DNA from: an uncultured Pseudomonadota bacterium
GTDB taxonomy: Bacteria > Myxococcota_A > Polyangia > HGW-17
Assembly (NCBI GenBank): GCA_938004375.1
Contig: CALKWH010000063.1
Coordinates: 1-5,265 of the forward strand
Direction of reading: 5' to 3'
Length of the DNA stretch: 5,265 nucleotides
Made by a program: the position numbers and the translations under genes. Below, one piece after another: positions 5,177 to 5,265 of this stretch. The first letter of the stretch is position 1; each line of letters begins with the position of its first letter. The notes under the pieces were generated by a model. That model made no database searches. It saw only the letters and a program-made list of their open reading frames with translations, and was not told the origin of the DNA.

Positions 5177-5214
5177 ATGACCCAGGCCTTTTGCTACGAC
5201 GCCTCCACCAGCTA
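5177..5214 (+). CDS. Possible start of a further gene, cut off by adapter
   Basis: GGGAG (5168-5172) precedes an ATG at 5177 that opens MTQAFCYDASTS before the adapter begins at 5215. The apparent TAA stop at 5213-5215 uses an adapter base and so is not evidence of a real stop. The first nine residues faintly recall the N-terminus of acetyl-CoA acyltransferases (M-T-x-A-F-x-Y-D-A), but the Arg-Thr-Pro expected next is absent. Too short to assign. A frame-sharing ATG at 5114 is an alternative start without an obvious ribosome site. Confidence 0.25.
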
Positions 5215-5265
5215 AGATCGGAAGAGCGTCGTGTAGGGAAAGAGTGTAGATCTCGGTGGCCGCCG
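5215..5265. other. Illumina TruSeq adapter sequence (assembly contamination)
   Basis: The segment begins AGATCGGAAGAGCGTCGTGT and continues as the reverse complement of the TruSeq universal adapter. I recall 45 matching bases, then one difference at 5260 (C where the adapter has T), then five further matches. This is read-through into the library adapter at the end of an assembled contig and not part of the organism's genome. Confidence 0.97.

Larger units (their letters stand above)
4933..5214. other. Intergenic region after the lipoprotein gene
   Basis: No well-supported gene. It contains the weak terminator, the palindrome CCCCATGGGG (4989-4998), a GCTGGAATT direct repeat, a cluster of GC palindromes and a possible gene start near the end. 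The open frames on the minus strand here are extensions of antisense frames over the lipoprotein gene and show no family resemblance. Confidence 0.6.

Noticed and set aside
5177..5214. Thiolase (acetyl-CoA acyltransferase) start
   Set aside because: MTQAFCYDA is suggestive, but the following Arg-Thr-Pro is missing and only 12 codons exist before the adapter.
1..5265. New defence, mobile-element or toxin-antitoxin system
   Set aside because: No transposase, integrase, nuclease, terminal inverted repeats or paired small genes are seen. The genes belong to metabolic, nucleoid, signalling and envelope classes.

Overview
The window is a high-GC bacterial fragment with every recognisable gene on the + strand. 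Its 5' end opens inside a thrombospondin type 3-like Asp/Gly repeat protein that ends in a Cys / hydrophobic helix / RRKR tail of the MYXO-CTERM type. That tail, the GC-rich codon use, an IhfA-like protein and a GAF/HD-GYP protein point to Myxococcota or another former deltaproteobacterial lineage, probably from a metagenome. No rRNA or other taxonomic marker is present, so this placement is an inference.

Layout: (1) 3-1397, the 3' part of the acidic calcium-repeat surface protein, built on a 127-residue (381-bp) super-repeat. (2) 1398-1529, an intergenic region with a possible promoter and a 16-nt inverted repeat. (3) 1530-2456, a short 3-phosphoglycerate dehydrogenase (serA-like) of the divergent type I associate with Bacteroidota. 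(4) 2457-2779, an AT-rich intergenic region with a hexamer microsatellite, a weak hairpin-plus-T-tract, two near-consensus IHF sites and a good sigma-70-type promoter. (5) 2780-3058, the IHF alpha-like subunit. (6) 3093-4304, a GAF + HD-GYP cyclic-di-GMP phosphodiesterase. (7) 4339-4932, a small exported, probable lipoprotein of unknown function. (8) 4933-5214, intergenic sequence with short repeats and palindromes and perhaps the first codons of another gene. (9) 5215-5265, Illumina TruSeq adapter sequence, which is not biological.

The ihfA-like gene, the HD-GYP gene and the lipoprotein gene are separated by only 34 bases each and probably share the promoter at 2728-2756. This would couple a DNA-bending protein to a c-di-GMP-degrading enzyme and an envelope protein, but co-transcription is inferred from spacing alone. 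serA looks like an independent metabolic unit.

I found no convincing new defence, mobile or CRISPR-like system. The points most worth a second look are the adapter at the contig end, the near-identical 381-bp repeats at the other end, the RRATCG hexamer arrays and IHF-like sites before ihfA, the cysteine-bearing insertion next to the HD-GYP active site, and the missing classical catalytic His/Glu in the SerA-like enzyme.
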